64,000 nucleotides of DNA from Atopsyche davidsoni (taxonomy: Eukaryota > Arthropoda > Insecta > Trichoptera > Hydrobiosidae): positions 3,013,501 to 3,077,500 of the forward strand of contig JAILWY010000009.1 in the NCBI GenBank assembly GCA_022113835.1. Direction: 5' to 3'. Below are positions 34,480 through 46,378 of the stretch, piece after piece. Below the pieces are notes generated by a model. The model saw only the letters and a list, made by a program, of their open reading frames with translations. It did no database searches and had not been told where the DNA came from. A program made the translations under genes and the position numbers. The first letter of the stretch is position 1, and the number at the start of each line of letters is the position of its first letter.

Positions 34480-35760
34480 TTTACCACATCCTAGTTATAA
34501 GAATAGACGGCACTCAATGACAGTTATATTTAAAGTTTTTTTTTTTAATATGAGAAAGTTAAGGATAAAATAATATTAAAAACAAATCTCTGTACCAAAC
34601 TCATTTGAACTTGAAATTGTCCTGTGAATACAAATTATCAAGTACTCTCTCACGTTTCACGTTTCCAATGTCCATAGTACGACGATAGATGTATATTGAA
34701 GCAAATTTTATATTTCTTAATATTGTTTTTTTTTTAGAAATGTTTTATTACTCTTACGTTGATGTCTTTTAAATGATGTTTTTCATCTAAAGTTTCAATT
34801 CATTCAGTAAAAAATTTAATCATAAGTAAGGATCTAAAGTAAAACCGATATTTTATATGTGTATATTTTAGGGTATTATTGTATGGTTACCCTAATAAAT
34901 GATATTAGGTATGTATTGTAAATATAAATATAGATTAAAATAAATTATGCATATGACTTAACCGGTATAAATAAAAAACCAATGTAATTAATAATTTCAT
35001 TTTTTAGTGACTTGTTTATTGGTGGTACATTTTAAAGTTAGTAAAAAAATAATGTGAAAATCCACACTAGAAATTACAGCAATATTCCTCTAGATTTTTC
35101 TAACCAATTTCTAAAACTTTTTTTTTATAAACTATACTTACAAAGTGGTATTATTATATGTTTTTACTGGAACACCTTTAATATACTCTTTTCGTGTACA
35201 AATTTAATTTCAACAGTACATTTTGTATAAAATTCAATTTTCAATAGTAACAACTAAATAAGTAAATTACATTCAGTGTTTTTATTCTTAAGTAGTCTTC
35301 AACTTTGCGTTATAGTTGAAATCTTGTATCACAATATTTATAAACGTATACTTAATATACTACAATCAATGGACAAATAATCTTTAATTTAAGGCATGAT
35401 TGTACAAAAATGGTAACAGTTTATAGGTTTACAAATTACATACATCTATCACACATGCTTATGCTTCATCTACCAGGTGGCACAAATATATTTCATGTGA
35501 ATTTATTACATTCATTGACTCAATAAATATTGGAAAACAAAACACAAAAAATGTCAATCTTAAGCTCATCACGATATCCTCAATTGAGATACCCAAATAA
35601 TTTCATAAGATGTCTCAGAATATATTTTCTTTGTTATGTATAAAATTAATGAAAATAGAGCATTTAAACTTATCTAAGGCCACGTACTAACTTGTTACCC
35701 AAATAGATCATAAAAATTATTTTTCTCACAAGAAGACAACCTACGAATTCCATTTAAATA
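34480..35760. other. AT-rich intergenic DNA between convergent gene ends
   Basis: The ZAD gene (plus) and the SDR gene (minus) point toward each other here. The sequence is homopolymer-rich, has no recognisable exon and no clear repeat copy. Confidence 0.5.
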
Positions 35761-35763
35761 GTG

Positions 35764-35769
35764 TTTATT
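35764..35769 (-). terminator. AATAAA polyadenylation signal of the SDR gene
   Basis: TTTATT on the plus strand gives AATAAA on the minus strand about 40 bases after the SDR stop codon (35811-35809), a usual distance for a short 3' UTR. Confidence 0.55.
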
Positions 35770-35808
35770 ACACCTTTGACTGTTGTAATCGATTAATTAG
35801 AAATTACT

Positions 35809-37892
35809 CTAAACATGGGGTTCGAGGTTGCTGTCCAAAAAGTCTTTGAGTATCCATCCAACCTTGGGAGGCATGTTTCGGCAAATATTATTAATGCATA
35901 GTAGGGAGGAAGGGATGGAAGATTCCATCTGATTGCGTCGCATGGCTTGGATGATGAGTCTGGCAGCTTCTTTGGGTTTGACAATGCCCATCAAACCGGG
36001 GAAACGAATCTTGGGCTTCTGACACAGTCCAGTGTCAACGATGTATGGATAAATAGTTGTGAATTTTATCTGAAAATATGAGAAATAAATAATTAGAGCC
36101 ATTAAACAGGTATAATCATCTTCCACGAGTATAAACATTAAATTAATTAATAATAATAGTGTAATTTAAACATTTTTTGAGGTTAAAGATTGTCACTCTG
36201 TAAAGTTCATTATATTCAATCATTTTATAAATTTTTCATAAAACTAATATCATTTAACTTTTACTAAGTCACTATCAAGTGAATCAAATTAACAATCAAA
36301 CAATATATTTTTACTATTTATAATACATATATTTGTTTGGTTGAAGGGTATCTGTGCTAACACTCCATTAGAAAAAAATTAAGTAATAACTTACTGAAAG
36401 CTGACGCTCATCGCTCCTGATCTCCTCGCTCAGTGCCTCCATGATTCCTCGGACAGCAAATTTGCTGCCACAGTACGGTACAAGATTAACGAGGCCAAGA
36501 ACTCCAGCCATTGACGAAAGCGCCACAATGTGCCCGTGGTTACGACTGATCATGCTGGGAAGATACGCTTGCAACAGCTGAAATCATTTTGAAAATTTAG
36601 TTGCTTTCGATTGTCAAATAACAAAATGTTTTTTTTTTTCATTTTGGATTTATCTATATATGTGTTGCTAAAAAGGAAAAATCAATTGATGTTACTGAAA
36701 TCTAATACTATGATAAGTACTTATGCTAATCAATTAAATATAATCAATTGTTTAAGTATCAAAGATTGTTCTTTATGATTTCAATTTTTATTTTATATGA
36801 AAAAACCGTTTTAAAATTCATTAATAGTAATTATTCTCTCAAACTCACCCAGAAGTGTGCGAACACGTTAACATCATAGAGCTTCTTAATTTCTTCTTCT
36901 GTGTGAGTAAGCATGGAATGGCAAGGCATAATTCCAGCGTTGTTAACCAGCACGGATACTTCTCCTACTTCCCTTCTGATCTTTTCAGCTACGTCCATAA
37001 CATTTTGTCTATCAGAGACATTGCACCTGTAATAATAAATGAAATGCATTACAATAACTACCAGATTTATCATTGAAAAGAAATCGCTTGATAAAATATA
37101 TTTTTATGCAATCAACAACTAAAGCAGATGTTAGTAAACTTAACGTCACAATCATATCATAGCTTGCTCGTTTTTAATGATTATACATTTTTTCGTAATA
37201 AAAAAATTACCATTGTGTTAAGGTCTTGATTGATTCACCGCATACTTGTTTTTATAATTGACTAAGATATGTTAGATTTTATACTCACACATAACCGTAA
37301 GCCTTGCCTCCGTTGGCTTGAATTTCATCGACAGTCTCTTGGTTTCCTTTTTCATTAATATCTAAACAGACGAGAATGGCCCCCAAAGTTGAATACTGCA
37401 GAGCTGTTTCCCGACCAATTCCGTGTCCCGTTCCTGTAATCTAAAAGAAAAAATATATATTTATATAACTGTATCGGACATCACCTGATATGTCTGTTCC
37501 ATTTTCTATGGTTCATTTTATTATCTATAAATAAAAACCATTGTCATTATTTAATAAATTGCGCTGACGCTTGCCAGTGAGCGTAGAACATCTATAAGAA
37601 GATGACGTTTAAACTTTCTTGAGCCCGCCAAAGAACAAAGGAAATATCTTAAGGATATGTAGAATCAAACTAGAACAATTCTTAAGAATAAAAAATGATT
37701 ATTGGAAAATAAATCAATAACGCATTCTTTACCAATATGATTTCCCCTCGTACATCCTTCTCTTCTGGTGGGACGACAAACCGGTACAAAGCCACCAAGT
37801 TCACCAGAAGCATATGGAACAACATCAAGATGACGTCAAATGCCAGTAGTCCAGCATTGTACACTTTTATTGCAATCCCTTCTTCATCTGGT
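35809..37892 (-). CDS. Short-chain dehydrogenase/reductase, 17-beta-HSD11/13 or epidermal retinol dehydrogenase type, exons 2-6
   Basis: The enzyme should oxidise or reduce a lipophilic alcohol/ketone (retinoid, steroid or similar) with NAD(P)(H), anchored on ER or lipid droplets. Exons (minus): 37733-37892, 37289-37440, 36849-37026, 36395-36577, 35809-36069; all have GT-AG borders and consistent phases. The first visible exon has a membrane-anchor stretch (LLAFDVILMLFHMLLVNLVA). Rossmann cofactor motif TGTGHGIG, NNAG, catalytic Ser in VALSSMAG, YCGSK (YxxxK) and IYPYIVDTG follow in order, and the C-terminus is KDFLDSNLEPHV. No active-site residue is missing. Exon 2 begins in phase 2 after TTTACAG, so the start codon is upstream. 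With the first exon at 48.44 kb the protein is 330 residues; with that at 63.05 kb, 325; both fit the family. Exact substrate cannot be read from sequence. Confidence 0.9.
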
Positions 37893-39014
37893 CTGTAAAC
37901 AAAAAATAAACACATTTTATAACTGAGCATCAGTAAAGGTATCGATTAAAATACTTTGAATTTCTTCATAACATATTTACAATACGGATAAAAACAATCG
38001 TAATTAAATAATTTATATTCATAAAATGTCCATTTGTTTCTGTGTGTAAAACGGTTAATACCAAAGTGTTTTTTTTTAGACGTAAGAACCATTGAGTATC
38101 AAGATTTTATCAATAGTTTTGTGTCAGTTACTCCCATATTCAAACAGCAACGGGAAAAAAATAAAACTTCAGCATATAAGAGTTACAATATCAGTTGTAA
38201 ATGGCACAAATAAACTAGTATACGCGACAATGGGGTGTAACCAAACACAACACCATTGTTTAAAACTGGATAAAGAAAAATCAACATTGTTGGTAAAATT
38301 CACATGTTGACTGCTGGAATTTGATATTATGTAATTACTCAGTCTATCCGTACATAAAACATAATGTGTTTCTAACAATCATATAATAATTATGTAACTC
38401 TCGGTAAAATGTTTTTGCTCTCAAAAAATCAGTCTATATTTACATATGATGTTTCAAGTATCTTTCCAAAAATATTAAAAAAAGATAATAGATACCAATA
38501 CACAAGCAACAAGTAAATGGTTGCCATGAGCCATGCTATTGCGTGATGAGTTATTTTTTTTGTTTTATTTTTTAATGAATAAAGAAACATTGATTGATGA
38601 TGATAATAATCTTTAAATAAATACAAAACGGTACATTAAAAACAAGTGGTATTAAATAATTATAGATATGAGCCATTTGATTAATTAGCATTTCTTGCCC
38701 TTTGATAATATTAATTGATTATCATTACATTTTAACTTTATCTTTTTTTGCTATAAAGAATAAATATTTAAAATGTTTGATGTCGAAAATTTTTTTTTAA
38801 ATTATCAAGTATCGTTTGGACAATGATTTTTCATTCCACATTTGTAAAATCAAGTGAGTTATTCATTTTTTATGTTTTTTGCTATCCAAGTCATCTTCAT
38901 TTTTATTACTCACATACATCGTGTATGCCAATCGTAAGTGCCACAAATAGAAATAATATATAATAAAATCTAGTGATAAAGTTATTTCTTAAAACTGTGT
39001 GCTTTTTAATGTGG
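37893..39014. other. SDR intron 1 sequence nearest exon 2
   Basis: AT-rich sequence after the TTTACAG acceptor side of exon 2, with short random frames only. No repeat or exon recognised. Confidence 0.5.
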
Positions 39015-39320
39015 TTTCACGTTTTTTACGAAATCGTGTCATTTTATTTATTTAATTGTCACTTTATATTTCTATATTGAAAGCTGATTTTTTTTACAGA
39101 CTATCAAAAAAATTATAAATTATACTAAATTATTTTTTATTATTTGATAAACGTCCTCTTTCAAAGTAAAATATTATCTTGAAGATGTTGAAAAATTGTT
39201 ATAATATGATCTCCAAAATGCTTAAACTTTACTCGGGAAAACACATATTTCTTGTATTAAAATTCTATTTTTTTAAATAAAATATTTTTTTTATTAATAG
39301 AAAGGAATTTATCTATTATT
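39015..39320 (+). repeat. Family D interspersed repeat, copy 2
   Basis: The copy parallels 12115-12520: CGAAATCGTGTCATTT, TTTAATTGTCACTTTATATT, TATCAAAAAAATTATAAATT, AAGATGTTGAAAAATTG and GGGAAAACACATATTTC. It is shorter than copy 1 by several small deletions and lies in the putative first intron of the SDR gene. Confidence 0.6.
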
Positions 39321-39399
39321 TTGCGTTTAAATTTTTTTTATTAATGCTGTAGATTTTTCTATAAATATTTTCAAAAAACATGTATTTCGGATAGACTTG

Positions 39400-39660
39400 G
39401 CCTCTGCCCCTTGTGCGGTTTCGATTGCTCGGTCCGGGCGAGTGGCCGGTGGCGGGTGACCAGCTCACTTGGGATCCTCTGCCCATGCCGAGCATCCGAG
39501 TGTGAGATGACGAGCACCTAGCACCAAGCCAATCAGCAGCCACTTGCGCGAAGGTTAATTTGTTCATTGTTTTTGCAGCTCACAGCTCCACTGCCGGATG
39601 AATGGCCGCGCCGCCAACCGCAGGGAAACGAGCCCCTTTCTTTCACACTTTATAAACCCT
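39400..39660 (-). promoter_or_regulatory. GC-rich island with TATA box, possible alternative promoter
   Basis: On the minus strand a consensus TATAAA (39654-39649) precedes a GC-rich segment. About 65 bases downstream lies a donor-like string GGAGCT|GTGAGC, compatible with a non-coding first exon. Slightly further an ATG (39567) opens MNKLTFAQVAADWLGAR, which reaches a weaker AG|GTGCTC donor in phase 2, the phase SDR exon 2 accepts, or CAA|GTGAGC in phase 0. The island lies 1.6 kb upstream of SDR exon 2 on the same strand. Whether it serves that gene is inference. Confidence 0.4.
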
Positions 39661-40359
39661 CCCAATCATTTAAAAACTATAAACTTACCAGAATACAACA
39701 ATGAAATTATCAGCGTTTTTCAATGACAAGTACCCGCATAGACATATCTAAATAATCTAGCTATTAATACAAGCATAGGTGACAATTAAAGTGTAATTTA
39801 AAATGCAATATCATTTAATAAGAGGTTGTCATTTAAGATGTACCAAATACCAATTAAAATACAATCAAGGATGCGAATGTATATTCAACATTTTATAAAA
39901 TAAAAATCTAGGATACCGTGCATGTGTAATTAATCTAATAATAATATAAAAAAACTACAAACTACAAGAATCAAAGTACTAATTTTTTTTAATCGTTTAA
40001 TGAGATCAAGTGCTTAAATAAATATGAGTAATTAAAAATGAATTTGAAATCGTCTCTTTTTATTTGGAAATAATCACTAACGAAGATAAGAAATATAAAA
40101 TGAATTGCTGCTGATGTGGCAACTTATGATATGATAGTGAAGACTTATACATTAGTTATATAATTAAATTTGGTCAGAGCGTTATTATTATTAAATATCT
40201 ATAGATTATTTTTCGTTGTTGAAAAACACTTAGCAATGTATCAGAAAATGAACTGGGAATATGTCTAATGTAAATAAAATCAGAATAATATTAAATTTTC
40301 TTAAGGGTGTGTTATTTTGAAAACTGATTTGATTCGACTTTACAGATACGCTTGTTAAG

Positions 40360-40725
40360 AGAAAAAGTAGGAACACTTGCAAACAGGAAAAATAGCTACG
40401 CTCGAATTGTGACGACGAAACTTAGCATAGTGGTATGAGAAAAGTAGCTACTCTTGTAATGCGATGATAAAACGCAAAAATCATTTATTATATTCATTAT
40501 TTAATGTGAACTCATGAATCATATTCTAGAATTAGCAACGTTTTTATATAGAAAAGTAGCAACGCTTGTAATGCGATGGTGAAACGCTGAAATGATAAAC
40601 TATACCTTTATAGTATGTGTCATAGACATAGCAACTTTAATAATGATAAAAGTAGCGACGCTTGTAATTTGACGATGAAATATTGAAATTTGCAAAAAGT
40701 AGCAATGCTTATAATTAGACTATCT
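40360..40725 (+). repeat. Degenerate repeat of about 40 bp, five or six units with irregular spacers
   Basis: Units resembling AAAAGTAGCAACGCTTGTAA followed by TGCGATGGTGAAACGCTGAA occur near 40362, 40395, 40441, 40552, 40649 and 40698, all in the same orientation. The 40441, 40552 and 40649 units are the best. Spacers range from none to about 70 bp, so it is not a simple tandem satellite. Confidence 0.6.
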
Positions 40726-42660
40726 GACTACCTGCTTCGTCCCTGTCGCATGTAACATCGCTGCTTCGTATTTATCATCATAATAAGGTGGCTTCGGAGA
40801 CGTCGCACAGATTGGGCGAGGAAGCCCGTCGCGAGCAAATAACAATAATAACGTTCGCATATAAACTCAACAGCTGCTTTGCTGATTTCCTGAACGACCT
40901 TGACTATCGAGTAATCCACATACACGGATGTGCTGTGAATAGCTCCGGCCCGGAAGTAGGCTCCGTAAATAAAATGAAGGTTAGGTTAAAAAAAATCATA
41001 TTCCAATAGCGTTTGGACTTGATGAATAGTCGATTATTATTTACGTCGTTGAGAAATAAAATATTAATATTTGGGTAATCGCTTATTTTCAATACTAATT
41101 GGTTTTGCCTGCAGTCTCGAGTCGATGATCAGATCACCAAACAGACTGACAGAATCATCAATATACAGGTTTCTAATTAACGTATCACCTGAAAGATAAA
41201 ACCTGGAATTTACATAGATACATAGAATTTTGACTGTTTCGGTGATACATAGAATATTTGACTATTTTTCTACTAAATTTAATTACGTGTGAACAATAAT
41301 AAAATTTGCTTTACAAAGCTAAAATGTGAAGAAAAAAAACAACTAATTCTCGATTACTTCTCAACAATATTTTTCTACTAATGGGTAAATTTATTATATA
41401 TAATTGAGAATCACACAATGCAAACATGAATGTACATCGGCACTGGATTCTGCTACCAACTTCCGATCTTTAATCGAGTGTTATATAAAAATGAGAATGA
41501 AACAAAACATAACTCTTCGTTATGATTTTAATTATTGCTTTAAGTTTATAATTCGTATGTTCTCTACGTCATTGGCATTATGCGTATTTTTATTACTTGC
41601 ACCATTAATATTGTATTTTTTAAAATGACAAATGAATGAAATTCATAATTTTATTTATTGATTAAATGCGATACTTAAAATAATGAAACTCAGATATGCA
41701 GGTGAATGTTTAGCCTTGAATATCACAAAATATGCTTCGACAGGTAATCGACTTGTATTAAATCCACGAGTGGGAGACATCTACGCTCTACGAGTATGTG
41801 TTTTTAGTTATAACAGGAAGACGAAAATGATATGTAGACAGGTGTTAAAAGAGACCAAAGACTAATGCAGTTGTTTGCATTAAGCTCGTAAGGTCATAAG
41901 AATAAATTTTCCAAATTACAGGAAGCCTGTACCATAACGATAATCTACACAAAATTAAAAAAATATTAGATTATCATATCAGAAGCAACGCGTCCGCGAG
42001 GATTTTTTTCGTACGAGATCTCGGGTTTAAATTGTGCTTTTTCCAGTGCTTTAAAAAATGTTATTGTCTTCAAAATTCAAGATTCAATGTAATCTTACTT
42101 TATAAACTCAGTTTTCCGTATAATAATATAAATGTCGGACACAAAACACTTGATTACCTGCCTATCATCAAGTAGCGTCATTCATAAAAACATTGTTTTA
42201 TGGACTCTCAGTTGTAGTAGTCGTACATCAACTAAAAAATATAACAATAAACTCATGGCCTCCAGAGCCTGCGAACATATTTAAGGCTGTAATATTTTCT
42301 CGAGAGGTTAAACCCACCATGCTGATGACGAATTCAATAATTATGGTTCTCGAAAAAAAGCGTTATGAAACAATCGCTCGCATCGTGAACGACTCGGAGT
42401 TGACCTTGACTTGAACACGAACCAAATAGTTGCGATCATGGCTGCGCGTTTACGTAAGTATTACACCAGAAGTAATTGACCCGTGAGCTCAAGTGCCTTT
42501 TAGATGTGCACGTGCACACATTTTTTAACCCAAAGTGATTTTTCTAAAATTTTCGCAGTAATATTTTTCGTAATATTTTTTTCTACTGTCTCACTCTTCT
42601 GTAGTACTATTTTTAACAGAGAGTAAATATTCTGAACAGTATGACAATCTGCTTATATAT
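40726..42660. other. Non-coding part of SDR intron 1
   Basis: A GC-richer patch at 40730-40980 precedes AGGTTAGGTT, a motif often seen in insect DNA. The remainder is AT-rich with only short frames of 60-74 codons. No family is recognised. Confidence 0.4.
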
Positions 42661-42662
42661 TT

Positions 42663-43285
42663 TACTAGCGGATACCCGGCGTGTGCTACTACGCTCTACT
42701 CTTGCTGTAGTAGAACTTCTTCTAGACGTGTTTCTACTGCCCTTGACAGTCGCTCTTTCAACCTTTTTGACTCCAAATGACTTCATGTTGTCCGGCAGTT
42801 TCGGTTGCTCTTTCGGCTCTCTTTCGTTTCGCATAAATTTCGTATTTCTTCCAATTACAGCTCTTTTCGGTGCCATTTTTTGACATATATGTATATATTT
42901 TATTTTTTTGATAACCACAAATGATAAAACTCTTTGTTGTGAATGTATATATAAATATATATATTTTTTTTTATAACCTCAAATGATAAAACTCTCTGTT
43001 GTGAATGACAGATCTATGCGCGATCTTCACAATGTTCTTTATTCAAATTTGTTGCAAGGAACGATGTCGACTTTACAGATGTTGAAAATTTTTGTATGGA
43101 AAATGTCGAAAATTGACTTAATTAATATATCGAATGTATTTAATGCATTGATTTAATAATCTTAAAGATTTTCCGTGTTATTGCTTTTCAAATGAAACCA
43201 GTTTGAGGCACATCGGTTAGATGGTTTCAAAGCCCATGACGGACATAGAAACATTTTTTGTGTTTTATATATATAGATAGATATA
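42663..43285 (-). mobile_element. Compact Helentron/Helitron-like element keeping the start of an ORF
   Basis: Read on the minus strand the element starts ATCTATCTATATATATAAAA, followed by TATGTCCGTCATGGGCTTTG and AACCATCTAACCGATGTGCC, features common at the 5' end of insect Helitron-like elements. Near the other end an ATG opens MAPKRAVIGRNTKFMRNERE and about 50 more basic residues. The start recalls the N-termini of arthropod Helitron Rep/helicase proteins. Immediately after comes CACACGCCGGGTATCCGCTA-GTA, like their 3' terminus. No Rep or helicase domain is present, so it is a deletion derivative. A roughly 50-bp internal direct repeat (CATTCACAACA-AGAGTTTTATCATTTG) lies at about 42895-43010. 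Class is inferred from memory of such elements. Confidence 0.55.
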
Positions 43286-44324
43286 CATTTTTATTTTTTA
43301 AATTTATTCATTGGAAAAAAAATCATAGTATTCAAACAACACACATATTAAACATGCATGAAATGTATTCTTAGTGGGTTTTTTTTATGTTTCCACTATG
43401 ACATTTTATATATCACTGTTGCTTAATTTAGTTATTTTATTGTTTTTTAAAGTTATTTTTGATTAGCAGCTCATTTGCATTCTTGTTTTCGAAACCTCAC
43501 ATAAAAACTATAAATTAATGGTTTTGAATTATGCATCGTTGTCGAGGATACTGCATTATTTCATAGAACCATTCACGAGTTGAAGCTCCGAGTAATTTGC
43601 CGTTTTAACTTTCCCTTTACAATAATAACCTTTCCTCCTAACTATTGCCATAAAACCACTCATTAAAAACTAATTATTTCCGGTATATCCATTGTTGGCT
43701 TTAAAATCGAAAAAAAAAAAAAACAAACAAACGTAGAGATTACATTGGTTTTATTTTCAAGTACTGTAATGTTATTCATCATTTTATTCGTCTGCCCTGT
43801 TAAAAATTCTTTTGTCGATTTTCATCGTCAATTGTCAAATATCTTTTGTATTCGTCTTTATTGTTTGTTAAATACTTTGTTTTGCGGTTTAAAATAAATT
43901 AAAATAAAATGCACGCACTGAATACAAATAAATACACAAAGAGACAGTGCATCAAAAACCGATTATTTTTTTATATTTTATTATTTAATTTTGAACTTGT
44001 TGAAATCATGTCATTTGTGCTTTTTCGTGTTTAAAAGCTTTTTTACATTTATTCTTTTAAATTCTACCGAAATTAAAAAAAATAATTAGTTTAAAAAATA
44101 CCTCTGACGCAATTGCTCTGTGATTTTTTATACTCCAAAAATTATAGTCGGACACGGCCACAGTTGCATTGAATAACTCCCAACCGCTTGCTCACTTGCT
44201 TATACGAATCTCCGATTAATAAACTCCGAAAACTATGCACTTCATTAATCGCCTGATATCCTGAGCAGTCTGCTTTTATATTAGTAACTAACACAGGTAT
44301 TATATATATATATTTTATAATTAT
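43286..44324. other. Non-coding part of SDR intron 1
   Basis: AT-rich sequence with poly-A near 43710. No exon, RNA gene or repeat copy is recognised. Confidence 0.45.
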
Positions 44325-44585
44325 AAAGATCCTCGTCTCCCGCTGCTGCTATCTCACTCGGACTATCATCTCTCAACAGTGGATGAGTTGGGACAAAGCT
44401 GTGAAAATCTGGTGATTTCTCCCAAGGGTAACCCTGAGAGAAGCGGTGTGGACTCACCCAACCATGCGGTCTTGTCACCTTGGACCAAAAGCAAGCACTT
44501 GGCATTGTTTTAATGATGTCAATATTAACTACACCACAGGCGCGGTGCAGACGGCCTGAATCGAACTCTTCAGGATCCTGTAAAT
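44325..44585. other. Unexplained mid-GC block
   Basis: Balanced base composition stands out from the flanks. A 74-codon minus-strand frame (TRPHGWVSPHRFSQGYPWEK within it) has no known family. Near its end CCTGAATCGAACTCTTCAGG forms a 6-bp stem with an eight-base loop. It may be a repeat remnant. Confidence 0.3.
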
Positions 44586-44715
44586 ATTATTATTTTCTGA
44601 AGGTCACTCGAGAGACTCGGGATTGACTCATCTGTGTGTAGAGACTAAACGATAATATTTTTTTATATTATTACACTCAGTCTCACAGGAAGTACGATTT
44701 TGCCCATACAGGTTT

Positions 44716-44897
44716 GATTGATTGATAATGATTAAGTACATTTTTTCAAATATTGAAAATTGATTTAAGAAACTCTTAGAAAAATATCATCGTGATTTGT
44801 GTGGGATCCCACACAAATCACGACGATATTTTTCTTAGGGTCTCTTTAATCATTTTTCAATATTTGAAAAAATGTACTTAATCATTATCAATAATAT
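44716..44897. repeat. Large palindrome, 91-bp arms without a spacer
   Basis: Two arms of about 91 bp meet at GGATCC (centre 44806/44807) with no spacer and roughly 90% identity. The sequence around the centre, AAAAATATCATCGTGATTTG-TGTGGGATCC, matches the part of family A following the B box (at 18.73-18.76 kb: ATCCCACACAAATCACGATG, then ATATTTTTCT). The palindrome thus appears built from two family-A ends in head-to-head orientation. A spacer-free palindrome this long should be unstable, so the mismatches may matter for its persistence. Confidence 0.85.
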
Positions 44898-45004
44898 TTT
44901 TTACTTGGCATTTTGGGGTAGCGCTATTAAAACTATTGATTTCCTGCAGCGTCTGCACTGCTACTTTAACATGATGCAAGGCACATTGTTTCTTCGAAAT
45001 GCCG

Positions 45005-45008
45005 TATA

Positions 45009-45068
<60 letters not shown>
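45005..45068. repeat. (TA)n microsatellite
   Basis: About 30 TA dinucleotides interrupted once near the left end (TATGTA). The apparent Tyr-Ile open frames on both strands here are artefacts of the repeat. Confidence 0.95.
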
Positions 45069-45071
<3 letters not shown>

Positions 45072-46219
45072 GTTGGAATAACACTTAAACATCATCAGGT
45101 TTATAATAATAATCCGGCGAAGCAACTCGCCGTACAATTCCCTTCCGTTTCCACACTCAGTACTTTCACAAGTGACATGCAACTAGATTCTAACGACTAG
45201 TTTACGATACATCTATGATTCCCAACCGCTTGCTCGCAGGGTTGATCCTTTATTAAACTATTTAATGCTGTCTAAAAAAACGTAATACATTCTTCATGCA
45301 TAATTAATTTAATACTGGCATTAATAATAAGTATCGTTTGTATCTCTTCTCGGGCTTGTGACACTGAATTGCTTAAGTGAGAACCTCTTCGTGTCACTTA
45401 AAATATGACCCGCCGTTATTGCAGAGCATAAAGGGGAGTATTCCGATGCAATTACGGCTGTCATTTTAAAAAAATGTACTCTGTAAGGTCAGATACTTTC
45501 AAGGTCAAAACTCTAAACTATCAAATGTCAGTTTTTAATGTTACCGCTGCAATTGGAACGGAATCAATAATTTATAGCCCGGACAGTCTTGAATTATAAT
45601 CTTTTGCAGTCAATCGTGCCTAACTTCTGAAAAACTGATTAAATAACTGCCAATCGTTTTAATTGGTCGCAAGAGATTAGCTGAAAAAATAAGGCATTGA
45701 ATTAAATGCTTATTTATATAAGTATTCAATAAATTCCCATATTTTACTTACACGACGATGAGATAAATATTTTTCTAGAAATCTATGTACATCGGCTTCA
45801 CACTTGCATATAACGATTTAAATTTAAGTCACTCAGTTGAATCGGATACAACACTAGGCCGCCATTATAAACAAGGAGATATAGGTTAAAATACCACTTG
45901 AGCCTTAAAAATATTGACGAGAATTTTTATTATCGTTAAATGTGTGGATATTGTATGTAAAAGTATAACTAGTAATAACTACAAAAAAATAATAACAATA
46001 CGACTTAATTCTCACTGCAGAAAAAAGCGTTATTCGCTTGATGTATTAAATCAGTCAGATTGTTATTTAGTTATTCAAATGTCTGACTTTAGTGTGGAAT
46101 ATTACAAACTAAACCAGTCTGTCATATATAACCATTGTTCAGTAATAAGCCTTTAAGAATTCAGGAGTATAATCCGATGCGCGATGGGCTGCATTATCCC
46201 ATAAGAATTATGTCTTACG
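45069..46219. other. Non-coding part of SDR intron 1
   Basis: Mixed AT-rich sequence without a recognised exon. CCCAACCGCTTGCTCGC near 45220 repeats the CCCAACCGCTTGCTCACTTG string at 44179, hinting at a short duplicated segment. Confidence 0.4.
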
Positions 46220-46378
46220 CAGTGGCGTGCCGTGAGTTAAAAATACAAGCAAGCATTTTTATCACTGATTATAAATCAGACCAAAAAATCACGCAACAAC
46301 TTAATTATATTATTTCAGCAATAAATATGTTTTTAAGCAATTTTATGAATTATTGGTGTTATGGACCGCACGCCACTG
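46220..46378. mobile_element. Small hAT-type MITE (159 bp)
   Basis: The element begins CAGTGGCGTGCCGTG and ends ACCGCACGCCACTG, giving inverted ends CAGTGGCGTGC of the kind found on hAT elements. The flanking 8-mers (GTCTTACG and GTTTAATG) agree at five positions only, so the target duplication has decayed or is absent. The interior is AT-rich and non-coding. Confidence 0.6.

Noticed and set aside
44872..45200. Open frames of alternating Tyr-Ile on both strands
   Set aside because: They are translations of the (TA)n microsatellite.
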